A stretch of DNA of 64,000 nt, taken from the NCBI GenBank assembly GCA_018857735.1, contig JABMCL010001355.1, positions 265,001 through 329,000 on the forward strand, written 5' to 3'. Numbering within the stretch: position 1 is the stretch's first letter; each line of letters starts with the position of its first letter. The notes beneath the pieces are model-generated. The model had not been told where the DNA came from and ran no database searches. It was given only the letters and a program-made list of their open reading frames with translations. Below are positions 36,540 to 55,981 of the stretch, in pieces. Source of the stretch: Alviniconcha marisindica. Its lineage: Eukaryota; Mollusca; Gastropoda; Provannidae. Position numbers and translations under genes: made by a program.

Positions 36540-38490
36540 GGCTACAACGCTTGCAGCGTGGATAGAACTGGTCACATCACTTACAGCAGAGCTCGAGCTG
36601 ACAACATCACTGACAACACAGATAGATAGAACAGACACTATTACTGAAAGCATGGATAGAACTGGTGACAACACTCTCAGTAGAGACAGAGCTGAAAATA
36701 ACACTGACAGCATGGACACAACTGATCATAAACTTTCAGCAAGACAGAGCTGACAACATCACTGACAGCATGGATATAACTGATCATAACACTTTCAGCA
36801 AGACAGAGCTGACAACGTCACTGACAGCATGGATATAACTGATCATAACACTTTCAGCAAGACAGCTGGCAACATCACTGACAGCATGGATAGAACTAGT
36901 CACAACACTTTCAGCAAGACAGAGCTGACAACATCACTGACAGCATGGATACAACTGATCATAGCACTTTCAGCAAGACAGAGCTGACAACATCACTGAC
37001 AGCATGGATACAACTGATCATAACACTTTCAGCAAGACAGAACTAACAACATAACTGACAGCATGGATACAACTGATCATAGCACTTTCAGCAAGACAGA
37101 GCTGACAACATCACTGACAGCATGGATACAACTGATCATAACACTTTCAGCAAGACAGAACTAACAACATCACTGACAGCATGGATACAACTGATCATAA
37201 CACTTTCAACAAGACAGAGCTGACAACATCACTGACAGCATGGATATAACTGATCATAACACTTTCAGAAAGACAGAACTAACAACATAACTGACAGCAT
37301 GGATACAACTGATCATAACACTTTCAGCAAGACAGAGCTGACAACATCACTGACAGCATGGATACAACTGATCATAACACTTTCAGCAAGACAGAGCTGA
37401 CAACATCACTGACAGCATGGATACAACTGATCATAACACTTTCAGCAAGACAGAAACTGACAACATCACTGACAGCATGGATACAACTGATCATAACACT
37501 TTCAGCAAGACAGCTGGCAACATCACTGACAGCATGGATAGAACTAGTCACAACACTTTCAGCAAGACAGAGCTGACAACATCACTGACAGCATGGATAC
37601 AACTGATCATAGCACTTTCAGCAAGACAGAGCTGACAACATCACTTACAGCATGGATACAACTGATCATAACACTTTCAGCAAGACAGAACTAACAACAT
37701 CACTGACAGCATGGATATAACTGATCATAACACTTTCAGCAAGACAGAGCTGACAACATCACTGACAGCATGGATACAACTGATCATAACACTTTCAGCA
37801 AGACAGAACTAACAACATAACTGACAGCATGGATACAACTGATCATAACACTTTCAGCAAGACAAAGCTGACAACATCACTGACAGCATGGATATAACTG
37901 ATCATAACACTTTCAGCAAGACAGAGCTGACAACATCACTGACAGCATGGATACAACTGATCATAACACTTTCAGCAAGACAGAACTAACAACATCACTG
38001 ACAACATGGATATAACTGATCATAACTCTTTCAGCAAGACAGAGCTGACAACATCACTGACAACATGGATACAACTAGTCACAACACTTTCAGCACGGAC
38101 AGAGCTGACAATATCACTGACAGCATGGATACAACTGATCATAACACTTTCAGCAAGACAGAGCTGACAACATCACTGACAGCATGGATACAACTGATCA
38201 TAGCACTTTCAGCAAGACAGAGCTGACAATATCACTGACAACATGGATAGAACTGGTCACAACACTTTCAGCACAGACAGAGCTGACAACATCACTGACA
38301 GCATGGATAGAACTGGTCACAACACTTTCAGCACAGACGTAGCTGACAACATCACTGAGAGCATGGATAGAACTGGTTACGACACTTTCAGCACAGACAG
38401 AGCTGACAACATCACTGACAGCATGGATAGAACTGGTTACGACACTTTCAGTACAGACAGAGCTGAAAACGTCAATGACAGCATGAATAG
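36540..38490 (+). repeat. 59/60-bp minisatellite, about 31 copies
   Basis: The unit acagagctgacaacatcact, gacagcatggatacaactga, tcataacactttcagcaag repeats with a 59-bp period through most of the block and 60 bp at the right end (38243 on). In the 60-bp part a frame reads MDRTGHNTFS-TDRADNITDS repeatedly, so the unit is a dimer of a 30-bp ancestor. In the 59-bp part the frame is lost each turn, so this is not a protein gene. Confidence 0.93.
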
Positions 38491-38689
38491 AACTGTCAGA
38501 ACATCCAGTAGGGACATAACTGGTTACAACATCAACAGCAAAAACACGAATGGTCACAACATTTTCGGATCTAGGAAATTGCGCCATACAAAAAATCTTG
38601 AATTATTGTTTAACATTTACAGTGGGGATATCCCTACAGGATACAGTTTACAGCAACAACACAAACATGAATGTCACAATATATAGCTG

Positions 38690-39220
<531 letters not shown>

Positions 39221-39298
39221 TGTCAGTTCCACTGTTAAAGGGAAACCGAGCCGTAGCAGCATCAAGGAATGGAATTTATTTTAAAGACGTACAACGAA

Positions 39299-39415
39299 AA
39301 AATCTTAAACAAGAATGACTGCCAGCGTTCTTTTAGAACCTAAACATATTGGATGTTAACAAGAACGCTAATTATTATGACAACACAACCTGCGAAAAAA
39401 TAAATAAATTGGAAA
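39299..39415. mobile_element. MITE-like fragment
   Basis: aacaagaatgactgccagcg and aagaacgctaattattatga match the family described at 8.5-9.1 kb. Only one end is present. Confidence 0.5.
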
Positions 39416-39558
39416 ACCTTTTTCAAGCAAAAAAAAGCACCCACACTTAAACAGTGAAAGATGAGATGTAGGATCTGCTTTTGGCTGAGCTGTTTTGTTA
39501 CGTTGTTTTGGTGTTCAGTGTTTGGAACAATGTTGGCATGATAATGACGTTTTTAGGG

Positions 39559-39826
<268 letters not shown>

Positions 39827-40639
39827 GTTTTTTGTTTTTCAACATTTTATGTGTTGGGATCTAGGCACACGACAGTTTTTTTCCACTAGATTTCTTGTCG
39901 CATTTTTTAAAAATCGACGTTTGAAAGTCGCGAAACACTACAGAGGGTGTTGCCATTTTGTGCCCAGCCGTCTGTACTGTATCAACAACGTCATGAAGAA
40001 GGCCGGCATGCGTGGCAAATTATCAAATACGTCACGAGCCGACCCTTGTCTGCTCTTTCATTGGTAAAGAGCGAACCAACATGGCAGCGTCCTGAGAAAC
40101 TCAAATCCGAAGCAAAAAGCAATTTTCTTCGAATAAATCAATCAAATAAATCTTTATTGTTTATAATTATTCAGCGCATAAAAATGATTTTATTTTCTTT
40201 CTTTTTTAACATATTGGCTTAAGAAATATTGATAGATTGATTGCTCTCTTAATTTTGTACGCTTCTGTCGATCCTGTTGTTTTGTGTTATATATTACGCT
40301 TCGAGATCACGTTAGTTGTAGGCACATTATAAAGTATTCTTTTGACATTACGTTGCACACAACAATCACATGAAGCATGCTGGTGGAGAAGAAGAAAAAT
40401 GCACGTCTTTTTACATTTCCAGGCCCAGTTGCATCCCCGGTTCCACTCCCTCTCAGTTTTTTGATTGTTCGCATAGCGGTACTGACTTCATGAGTTGATG
40501 CCGCTTCTTTCTCCCCCCTGACCTCCCACCTCCCCTCCCACCCACTCACCCCCCACCCCCCACCCCCCACCCCCCCGCCCAATCTTCTCTCTGTGTGTGT
40601 CTCTCTCTCTGTCTCTGTCTGTCTGTCTCTGTTTCTGTC

Positions 40640-40871
40640 TAAACACAAAAAGGTTCAAACGAACGCTTATTTATTTTGACACAGACATACAGTATGCAAA
40701 TTTCCGGGGAAATCCCCTTTGTCCAGCTACAAAACGACACTTAAACAACAGTTAAACGGTTAAAAACAATTAAAAAAATAAGAGATTTTTTTGTTTTGTT
40801 TTTTGTTTTATCTTGTTTTGGTTGAGTTTTTGTCGCTTGTTTTAGAACGCTAGCAGTCATTCTGTTTCATC

Positions 40872-40875
<4 letters not shown>
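40640..40875. mobile_element. MITE-like element
   Basis: It starts aacacaaaaaggttcaaacg, contains ggggaaatcccctttgtcca and aaaacgacacttaaacaaca, and ends tagaacgctagcagtcattc, the complement of the family's outer end. It lies between (CT)n tracts. Confidence 0.6.
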
Positions 40876-40914
<39 letters not shown>

Positions 40915-41115
40915 CTGTGTGTGTGTTTCTCTCTGTTTCTGTGAGAATCCTTTTCCTTTCCGCAGTTTTCCGCTCGTCACATGAGCTGAGAATCTAAAGC
41001 TGGATCCTTGCTACTTCGTAACAGAAGCAGGTGACTGATTAGGGGGTGGAGGTTATTCGGTTAAGAAGGGGGTAGGGGTGGAGGGAGGAGTGAACTGGGT
41101 CCAAAGCAGGATTCT

Positions 41116-47051
<5,936 letters not shown>

Positions 47052-47299
47052 TGTATTCTAAGAACTTTTATATAAATTTCAGTATTGCGGTACCTTATTG
47101 CTCTTACTGCAAAAATAGGAGAACTTTTCCTTTGATGAACCTTAATAAGAAAAGTTCATCAAGTCTTCACACAAAGGACATCAAAAAGCCAATGTGAGCT
47201 GAACAAAGTTAATCAAATTTCTAAGTTAATCAAGGAGTGTCACTGAAATGAGTGTGCAGTTGAGTCCAAGGGTATGCACCTAGCTATTTCCTGCAAGAA

Positions 47300-47740
47300 T
47301 CTGAAACGGAATGACGGCTAGCGTTCTAAAACAAGATCCAAACACAAAAAGGTTCAAACGAACGCTTACTTATTTTTGACGCGGACACAGTGTGAACATT
47401 TTCGGGGAAATCCCCTTTGTCAAGCCACAAAACGACACTTAAACAACACGGATAAACGGTTAAAAACGATGAGAAATGAGAGACAATTTATCTTTGGTCA
47501 TACCAACAATCTTCCAAGCACTGAACCAGCGACAAAAACTCAATCAAAACAAGATAAGTTTTTTTCTCTCTCATTTTTTTTTTTTTGTTGTTGATCGTTT
47601 TTAACCGTGTATCTGTGTTTAAGTGTCGTTTTGTGGCTTGGCAAAGGGGATTCCCCCGAAAATTTGCATACTGTGTGTCCGTGTCAAAATAAATAAGCGT
47701 TCCTTTGAACGTTTTTGTGTTTTGGATCTTATTTCCTGCA
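47300..47740. mobile_element. Inverted-repeat (MITE-like) element with long arms
   Basis: The left arm (about 47312-47470) and right arm (about 47590-47730) are complementary over roughly 150 bp. Examples are acaaaacgacacttaaacaa against tttaagtgtcgttttgtggc, and ggggaaatcccctttg against aaaggggattccccc. The outer end gacggctagcgttctaaaac is the family end. No transposase is seen. Confidence 0.7.
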
Positions 47741-47744
47741 AACC

Positions 47745-49780
47745 TATGACCTGTTCTGTAGACGGGTAGAAACACACACTTCGAGCATCGCTTTCCGGCA
47801 CCGTCCTCCAAATTCTGCCAGAATTGGTTACGCCACTGACGGGGCTGTCTTCATCTCCGCGCAGCTGTCCACCGACGCTGTCAGCGCCCTCCGAAAGGTT
47901 TGGGTACTAATAAGACTGTGAAAGCAACACAGCGTCCAAGCACGTATGTAAACACGAGGCTTGTGGGCCCCGGGTTGAAAAAGAGTTCCGACTCGATTCA
48001 AACGATTTTAGTTTTAGTTTTTTGCTGGCAACATAGGCGGCTATAAAGAAACGCCTGACCTAATTTCAGTTGTCTCTCACAAACTTACTTCCAACTGATC
48101 ACCAACGTTAAAAACTGTCCTGTAGCCGACAGCTTTTCGAGACCTATGGCGTAATCAGTTATGGCAGTGGTCGGAGCGGGAAGGGCGTCGTAAACCGGTG
48201 GTTGAGTTCGGCGGAAACACTAAGTCTGAACGCCTGTTGCCTTATTAATGGGTTCCGGATCTGCCGTTGCTGGCCCAAAGCCACGCAAAGTGCAGACGTC
48301 GTTCTGACACTGGCGTCGCTTGGAAGCTCACCGTCATTTTGATATGGCGGCACAATAAACCGGCTGATTGATGATGATGATTCTGAACGCGGATGTTGAC
48401 CGGCCCAATGACCAGGCTACTTAGGAAACTTTTTTAAATAACGCCGCAAGATTAACCTGCTCAGTTCCAACATAAAAAATGGAAAGATAAGAAGAAGAAA
48501 AAAAGAAAGAAAAAAGGATGGTGTTTTCTCTAGCATTGTTCTTGCTATATGCCGGCTAATTATAGAGCCAGCACCCCACCCCCTCCCTCCCCCCATGACC
48601 TTGCAGTTATAGTGAGCTAAAAACTGCTTGGGGCTAGCCCAGTAGATCAACAGTTTTCTAGAGCGCTGCAATACTCGTCAAAAATTCACTCCACAAAGAT
48701 AAACACTACAGAGCAAACAAACAAACAAATAAAATTATAAAAAAATATATCCACTTCTCAAAACAGAGCTTCTGGTGTTCTGTCAGTGGCATCAAAGACA
48801 CCTCAAAGGCAGTGAGAGAGCGCGTGAAAAAAACGTGCATAACGCTGACAACTTATAAAATCGATATTAAATCAACCGTTTTGTTGTTGTTGTTTTTTGT
48901 TGTTGTTTTTGTTTGTTGTTTTAACCTGCTGATCATATTCTTTTCATCTGTTCCGGCCAAGCTCACGAGTTTTGTTGTGCGTTTTTGTCAGTTGCTTTCG
49001 ATTCGAATCTGAAGCCGTAATATTTATTTTCAGTTTGTCATCGTAATGCGTTAGTGACTAGGCAAAACACCGTCACACCTAGCCTAGCTGACGGCTTCCT
49101 ATTTTCCGTGTCAAACAAATATACTTTTAATACTGTTCGTTTTGAGAGAAATCCTTTTAAACGCTAAAGCGAAAACAAACAACAACAACAACAACAAAGA
49201 AGAAGAAAAAAGAAGAAGACGGGCTTAAGGATTTCATATTTCGCATTTGTATCGGTCGTTTTTAAATGACATCGTGGCAGTGAAAGGGTTAATGAAGAAC
49301 GGTAACGAGATTTAAATCCCTCCCCTGCCAGCGTCAGAGAGGGGCTTTCATAAATACGTCACTTCCGACTGCAGGGATTTTTGAAAGCGGAACCGGCATC
49401 TGACTAAAAACAAGATTTAGGCCGGAATTACAGTTGGATATCTGACCCGAGTAAAGCGTTTCCTTGTCAAATTCGTATTCATACCGTTTCCGTGTCAGTA
49501 ACTGCCATTATCATTAATCCGATGGCCGGCTTGGTTTTCCGTGCAGCTTGACTCTACATGTTTTATACATTAGAGCCTTGTTGGGTTTTGTGAACTCGCA
49601 CTTCTAATTGTGGGGAGGTTTTTCGGTTTCGCGAATTCCTTGGCTTTGCCGGCGCCTTCTGTAGAGTAATATCCGTGAACAGCGCTAACCACAGTTTCGA
49701 AGACATTAGTGATGGTTTCGCGAAGTCCGGCCTTGGTTTTGCAGGTGCGCCTGTAGCGTAACTAGTCCGTGATCCACGTT
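47745..49780. other. No supported gene
   Basis: Unique intergenic sequence upstream of the fibrinogen-domain gene. Short frames (for example 47715-47921) match nothing I recognise. Confidence 0.45.
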
Positions 49781-50039
49781 AATCGCAGTTCTAATTCCGG
49801 GTAGATTTCTGCAGACGATGATGATTATGCCTTTAGCCTAACTTGAGTGATCAGCGCTGATCAGTTTTAACCCCTTCACTGCCCCGGCCCGTAAAATTTA
49901 CGGGCTGAAAGATGCAAAAAGGCTTGAACGTTTTTGGTCTTAAATTTCAGCTATCTTTTGGGTGAAATCTTTTCAATGCTTCATAAAAAACAAAGGGTTA
50001 ATTGGGTAATTCGCACTTTTTATGCCTGTTCGTAATTTC

Positions 50040-50470
50040 AAATGACAGCATAATCAAGTGTTAATTCCGGGTAGATTTCTGGCGAGACAGTTGACTGTTT
50101 TAATTATGCACATGCTATGCGTAGATTTTAGTGATCAGCACTAATCACAGTTTTAATTCCGGTAGATTTCTGCAGACATTGATGATTATGCCTGTATCGT
50201 AATTTCAGTGATCAGCACTAATCACAGTTTTAATTCCGGGTAGATTCTGCAGACATTGAGATTATGCCTGTAGCGTAATTTCAGTGATCAGCACTAATCA
50301 CAGTTTTAATTCCGGGTAGATTTCTGCAGACATTGATGATTATGCCTGTAGCGTAATTTCAGTGATCAGCACTAATCACAGTTTTAATTCCGGGTAGATT
50401 TCTGCAGATATAGCGTAATTTCAATGATCAGCACTAATCACAGATCTAATTCTGGGTAGATTTTCGCAGA
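50040..50470 (+). repeat. 76-79 bp tandem repeat, about five copies
   Basis: ttaattccgggtagatttct, cagacattgatgattatgcc and gtgatcagcactaatcacag recur at about 77-bp intervals, with a related copy near 49795. Just left lies cccgtaaaatttacggg (49889-49905), a short perfect palindrome. Confidence 0.85.
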
Positions 50471-51246
50471 CATTGGCGATTCAGTATCGCACCGCTTATA
50501 CACAGACGCGCGCGCACACAATCAAATACATACGTGTACACACATAAGAGCTAGTCCCCCCCCCCCTCTCTCTCTCACACACACACACGCACACACACAC
50601 GGACGCGCGCACACACACACAAAGTCCAAGCATGTACGCACACAAAGAACCTCCATCTTGTATTGTTAGTAAACATTTCTCAAGTTTATTACAACAGGAG
50701 CAGAAAACTGCAAACTGAACACTTTTGGAGAAAAGAAGAACGGAAAAGAACAAATAATACACATTTCAAAATGCAAATACCCAAAGTGTGGTTTGAGAAA
50801 CTGAGAAAGGTAACATGCACATATCACATTTCAAAAGTACAACAGAAGTACATGTCCTTTTAGTACGGGACGAAAACCCGCCAAGAAACATTGCCTTTTT
50901 CCTGTTATTGACAATCCACTGACATACAATGAATGGCCCTCAGAAAACACAGAAGAAGAAAAAACCACATTAAAAACTGTCCGACATAAGCGCTCAAACT
51001 GTCCGTTTACAGATTCTTAAAAATATATATATATATAAAAAGCTCAACCGGATGCATAACACTCAAAGGCTGACTGTGTGATGTGGGTACATTTGCAAAC
51101 CACAGAGTACATAAAAAACATTTTAATTTTTTGTGAAAAAGAAAGAAAAGAAAAGAAAAAAAGGAAAAAAGAAAATTACAACCAAAATAAACCATTTTTA
51201 AAAATAATTTTTAAAAAATCAAGGCATCAGCGGGAAACTGAAAGGC

Positions 51247-51249
51247 GCG

Positions 51250-51332
<83 letters not shown>

Positions 51333-51393
51333 CACAACGACACACCACACACACACACACACACACGCACACACGCACACACACACACACACA
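51247..51393 (+). repeat. (CG)n-(CA)n microsatellite
   Basis: CG repeats pass into about 65 CA repeats with small breaks. Confidence 0.95.
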
Positions 51394-51442
51394 CGTGAGA
51401 ATAAATTAACGTGTCGCCAGGATAGAGAACGCCTCGCTCACA

Positions 51443-51508
<66 letters not shown>

Positions 51509-51553
51509 AGAACAAATTAACGTGTCGCCAGGATAGTGAACGCCTCGCTCACT
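51391..51553 (+). repeat. Duplicated 55-bp segment flanking (CA)n
   Basis: cgtgagaataaattaacgtg and gccaggatagagaacgcctc at 51394-51441 recur at 51504-51551 with two changes. A (CA)n tract lies between the copies and another, longer one at 51247-51393 lies in front. Confidence 0.85.
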
Positions 51554-51809
51554 AACGTAAAAGTGAAGGGTCGCCGACGAGTTTTAATAATTTACCGGGT
51601 GACATTTCCGAGTTTTATTTGCCGCACCACAAATACCACGTCAGCAATGACAGAAAACAGTTTTCGGTGTCGTTGGCTAGACAACAAACTTCACACCTGC
51701 TTACGACCGCGTACAATTATCGAGAGGCCATAACACACGTGTTGTTCGTCAGTTTCGCTTGCGTGGCGGTACCAGTGAATGTACGTGACACGTGTCGAGT
51801 TCGAGTTCA

Positions 51810-51978
51810 ATGTTGCCTTACGTCCACAGAGGCCGTATGGATTACTAGGGGCAGGGGGCCCAGGACGGCCACCTCGATTTTCACAAACAGCACCTGCATG
51901 ACCTCTGCACCTGTTGATTCTTCTTTCACAGTGCTTTACGTCCACAGGAACCATAAGGTTTATTAGGGACGGGGCATA
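51810..51978 (-). repeat. Two adjacent SINE 3'-end fragments
   Basis: ttacgtccacagaggccgta and, 120 bp on, tttacgtccacaggaaccat followed by attagggacggggc are two tails in the same orientation. The first keeps the 'ggcccaggacggccacctcg' block. Confidence 0.65.
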
Positions 51979-52257
51979 TGCTGTCTGTCTTTTGGTTCTT
52001 AATGTCCTCGGATGTCATCTGACATATTTGGGACAAGATATATATGCTGATATGGAAGATGCCCATCTTCAATAGGTCTCAAGTGCGCATGTTGTCGTCT
52101 GCTAGTGGCTGACAATCTAGAGGGCAGAAGTGATCACTTATCCGCATTTACGTTAATATTTTCCAAATAGCATTATGTCAAAAAGGCGAATTTAGGTTGC
52201 CCAAAAAGATTTTCAAGAAACAAAAGAACAAAATCGCAACAACAGCAATCCCCCGCC

Positions 52258-52289
<32 letters not shown>

Positions 52290-52807
52290 CCACACAACTT
52301 GGGTGGGGAGGAGGGGGCGGGCTGGGGACTGTGTTTATCGCCACCAGTTCGAAACTGACAGAGCTGTCACTGTCAACATTGCGGCCGCTGTCAACATCAT
52401 GATCGATTTAATGATGAGGACTCCAGCATCTTTTTCCTTTCAGAGCTGGGCAAGTTCTGTCATCGATTCGGTAAATCAACTGCTTTGGAACAAAGTGCAG
52501 CTATCGCTCACTTTAGTTGCACCATTCAAGAAACGTGATCCCTGTGGTTAATTTGTTCATCGATGACAGAAAGCAAATGATTCCGAGTTGTTGGATGTTG
52601 AAAGTGAAAATCAATCCGTCTCGTCGCGCATACTGGCTGGCTAATCGTGTTTTGTTGATCCTAACTTGGCAACACGTTAATTAAAGTTTGCTTCAAAAAG
52701 CTATGTGGTTAGCGTGTTGTGCTGCTAATCCAGAAAAAACAAACAGCAATAACAACAAAACAGAAAACATCAACAAAAAACATTTAGCGTGGGTTTGGCT
52801 CATGATG

Positions 52808-53325
52808 GAGATTAAAATCCAAGGAGACGGTCGCAAATTTCTGGACCGTTTTAAAAGTTATTTGGGGTCACAAATATCATCACAATCATTAAATGAAGTC
52901 CATGTTTACCGATTACAGCCAAAATCCGCAACAAACGGTGAGTTTCTTTTTCATATATTTTTGTCTTTGATTGTTTCGAGTCGGCACATGTTGCCCTTTG
53001 ACATTTGACCTAGTTTCCAAATAACAACGTGAATACTTAGTGCCGATGTTGGCAAGGCAATCGTACCCTCGACTCAACGTTCTCAGGTTGCAATTTTTTC
53101 CGTACATTTTGCAGAACTTCACTGGCTTCATTCGCCATTTGCGATCTCGAAAAAATCAAAGAAAAAAATATATGAGAAAAAAACAAACTCACCTTTTGTT
53201 GCGGATTTTGGCTGTAATCTGTAGATATGGACCTCATTTAATGATTGTGATGATATTTGTGATCCAAAATAACTTTTAAAATGGTCCAGGAATTTCCAAC
53301 CATCTCCTTGCCCTTGGATTTTACC
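52808..53325. mobile_element. Large imperfect palindrome, foldback or MITE-type element
   Basis: Arms of about 170 bp (52811-52985 and 53145-53323) are complementary with few mismatches. Examples are attaaaatccaaggagacgg against tccttgcccttggattttac, and cagccaaaatccgcaacaaa against gttgcggattttggctgtaa. The spacer is about 160 bp. There is no coding frame. Confidence 0.75.
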
Positions 53326-53621
53326 GAGACAGGGTGTAAGAACCTTTTTCCAGTTCTATCCGATCATCACTAAATGTTGTGCTGAGTTATCTGTGCCTGT
53401 CTCGCTTTCATGTGCACAACACACACTACCTCATTTCGCATGTCAAAGATCCCATATATATCCACCTTTTCAATGATGAAGAGAAGGCCAAACTGCCGGC
53501 AACACGGAGAACATCCAGACACAGCACAATAGTGGCAGAAGATTGAGAACAGCGGCTGCGATTACTCCACGGGAGAATCAAACCAAATCAAAAGAGTTTG
53601 TTTCGTTTCCCTATCAACTGT

Positions 53622-54282
53622 GAAGGTGAGACGTGTCAGCAACTGACCAGCCTGATGCACAAGCAATGGCTTTGATTTGCCTGAGAGGTTGCATTTTACA
53701 GAGTAAAATAAAAACATATTTTTATCTGGTACATGCATGTTTTTCACACTATCAGCTGCTGAACTTCTCTTATCGAAAGGTGGACATGGCTTCATAGGAA
53801 GATTGACAGAGGGACATGTTGGTGGTCTGCCCTCTGGAGGGGACGCTCACTCAGTCTGACTCGGCAACTTAGCCAACACTGTCGTTACTAGGGGGCATAG
53901 CAGGTGTGTCCTACACAATGTTGAATCAGAACCGGCATCAGTGAACGCCGCTGAAATCACTTGGCAGAAAAGTAGTGTCTCCTTCAGAAGGTAGCCCACC
54001 ACTGATCTGATGTCTGCTCCTGTGGACACCTGGTGGCAAGACAGCAATGTGGAATGAGTCTTTGATGTGGTTGGTGGTAAAAATGCCAGGATGAGCATTG
54101 CAGGAGCAGTGCCTCTGGGGTCGACACAGATGATGGGACAGCAAAGAAAGAAAGTATTTCCAAAATAGGGGGGCGGGGGGGGAGATTACATGGGCTTTAA
54201 CATGTGCAATGATCTAGGTGCTTGTCCACATGAAGGTGAGACGTGTCAGCCACTGACCAGCCTGATGCACAGGCAATGATGC
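53622..54282 (+). repeat. Direct repeat of 45 bp, copies 610 bp apart
   Basis: aaggtgagacgtgtcagc, then actgaccagcctgatgcaca, occurs at about 53624 and again at 54234 with two differences. The DNA between has no recognisable gene. Confidence 0.7.
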
Positions 54283-55084
54283 GGAGGAACTAACACAAGT
54301 CCCCCACCCTGACTTTAGTGGGGGATGAACCCATGCTAGGTGTTTTCACTGGTTCACAGCCAAACTTTCCACGCTTCAGGTCTGCTAAGTCATTTGTACA
54401 GTTTACAAGCGTATCCACACAATAACAACCTTTGTGCTTCAATGGGTAAATGCCCAAACCAACCACAGGCATGCCATTTTCAGTCTTATTTTACTGAGGC
54501 CTATACTCACACGCATGCAGCACACACATGCACAGAATACAACATGCACTCTACATCATGTAATACTATGCAATACCTGTCCTTATTAGGTCTAAACACC
54601 TATTGTTATGAGGTCTATCAACTCAAACAAACAATCCATGTGCGCGCGAAGGAATGACATCAGCAGTCACAATCACATGACTGCTGCCCAAGGGAAATAA
54701 CCATTTCATTTTCTTGTAATCACTACTATTAAAACAAAATATAAAATAAAACACACACACACACACACACAAAATGCAAACAGTTAACACAGAAGACAAC
54801 TTGTGTGTTAAATAGTGACTTTTTAAAACCAATGCCCAAAAATCAACCTTCAGTAAGAACTGCATCCCTTTCCTCTAAATGATAACGACAGCACTAACCA
54901 CCAATGAATTTTTAAAAAGAATGAAAACTATCTGGGTTAGAGATCCTAATTTAGTAGTAATCATGCCTGAGTACTGGGAGTAATCTGGATTAAAAAACAG
55001 CACGTCTGCATAAGAAGACCGAAATGTTTACATAACATGGACGTACAACTGTCACAAGGCCTGTGTCTAGTCCTTGTGACTGTA

Positions 55085-55160
55085 ACAAATAATAATAATA
55101 GGGAATTTACAGAGCATGTTAAGAGACTCAAAGTGCTTTACAACTTAAGGAAAAACATGC
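55085..55160 (+). repeat. (AAT)n-headed interspersed repeat
   Basis: The triplet run aataataataata is followed by gggaatttacagagcatgtt and caaagtgctttacaactta. This is the same layout as the copy in PSME4 intron 2. Confidence 0.5.
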
Positions 55161-55790
55161 AGCCGCAAATACCCATCACTGGCACATAAACAAACAAAAC
55201 ATGCATCAAAGTGGGTGCGCAACACTATTTCAACAACTGCTTTAAAAATGCCACAACAGTGCTGAACAAACTGAAACCTTTTGCAGGGCATGCGATTAAT
55301 CGTCCCTCCCTCAGGTTAAGAGACTGACCATAATGCCAACACTCCTGTACTTTAACTTTTTAAGGGTAGAAGCTTGCAAACTGACTTGTAGATTTTAACT
55401 GTCATCACATCTGGTGTCCAGAATGTTACATACTTGAGCATGTTGGAAGACCTTTGGCAGACTGTTTGTCACAAGCAATAGAAGTCATCAGTGGCACTGA
55501 AGAAGAAAAAGAAAGAAAGGGGTGTATGGGGTGGGGTCAGGTCAGGTATATTCCACTTTTCTGCTGTGAAATTAAGCATTAAATTTTCACACGGTGAGGG
55601 TGAACCTTGTTTTGAAACAATCTCACCGTCCTGAGTCCTGAAAAAGGAAATTATAGCCTTGAAACATATCACTGTAAAATGCAGATTTATAATTTCAAAA
55701 ATGACATGTGAATAAATTGATATCAGTATGAAACAACTGATGTTAACCCCCCACCCCCCCCCACCCCAACTTTTCAATGTTTTCTTATAC

Positions 55791-55796
55791 TTTATT
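55791..55796 (-). terminator. Candidate polyadenylation signal of the acylphosphatase gene
   Basis: AATAAA on the minus strand, about 190 bases after the acylphosphatase stop codon. Another AATAAA lies far downstream near 50687-50693, so a longer 3' UTR is possible. Confidence 0.4.
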
Positions 55797-55981
55797 TTAG
55801 TAAAGCGATACATCTAAAGAGTCTGGCAGCGCATATGTTTCACCAGAAATATTATGCGCAGTAAGCAAAGGACATCATGGCCTAACCTTGTCAATCTGAG
55901 TAACAAGCAATTGGCTTATCAGTTATCATTCAAATGTCAGTCATTTCATTGTGAAGAAAGTTCACTGTACCTGGCTTGTTC

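Larger units (their letters stand above)
53330..55700. other. No supported gene
   Basis: Intergenic DNA downstream of the acylphosphatase gene. It holds the 45-bp direct repeat, an (AAT)n-headed repeat and no other structure. A frame near 55.5 kb that mimics an acylphosphatase end is discussed under rejected items. Confidence 0.45.

Noticed and set aside
38243..38686. 147-residue frame with MDRTGHNTFS repeats as a possible secreted repeat protein
   Set aside because: The frame survives only in the last few units, breaks in the rest of the array, and has no signal peptide or splice support.
47065..47080. TATA-like tatataaa just upstream of the fibrinogen-gene start codon
   Set aside because: It lies only about 20 bases before the ATG, too close to place a normal transcription start upstream of the start codon.
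52700..52740. tRNA-like wording (gtggttagcgtgttgtgctg, ctaatcc)
   Set aside because: No acceptor stem or B box follows at the right distance.
55469..55638. A minus-strand frame reading SKQGSPSP, NFTAEK and IPDL after a ttttcag acceptor, which resembles the last acylphosphatase exon
   Set aside because: A far better last exon with the family C-terminus (KNWLETTGSP, FTNEK, YSDFKVRY, stop) lies at 55982-56096 in the correct phase. The 55.5-kb frame has wrong spacing and ends in a poly-Phe run, so the likeness is probably chance.
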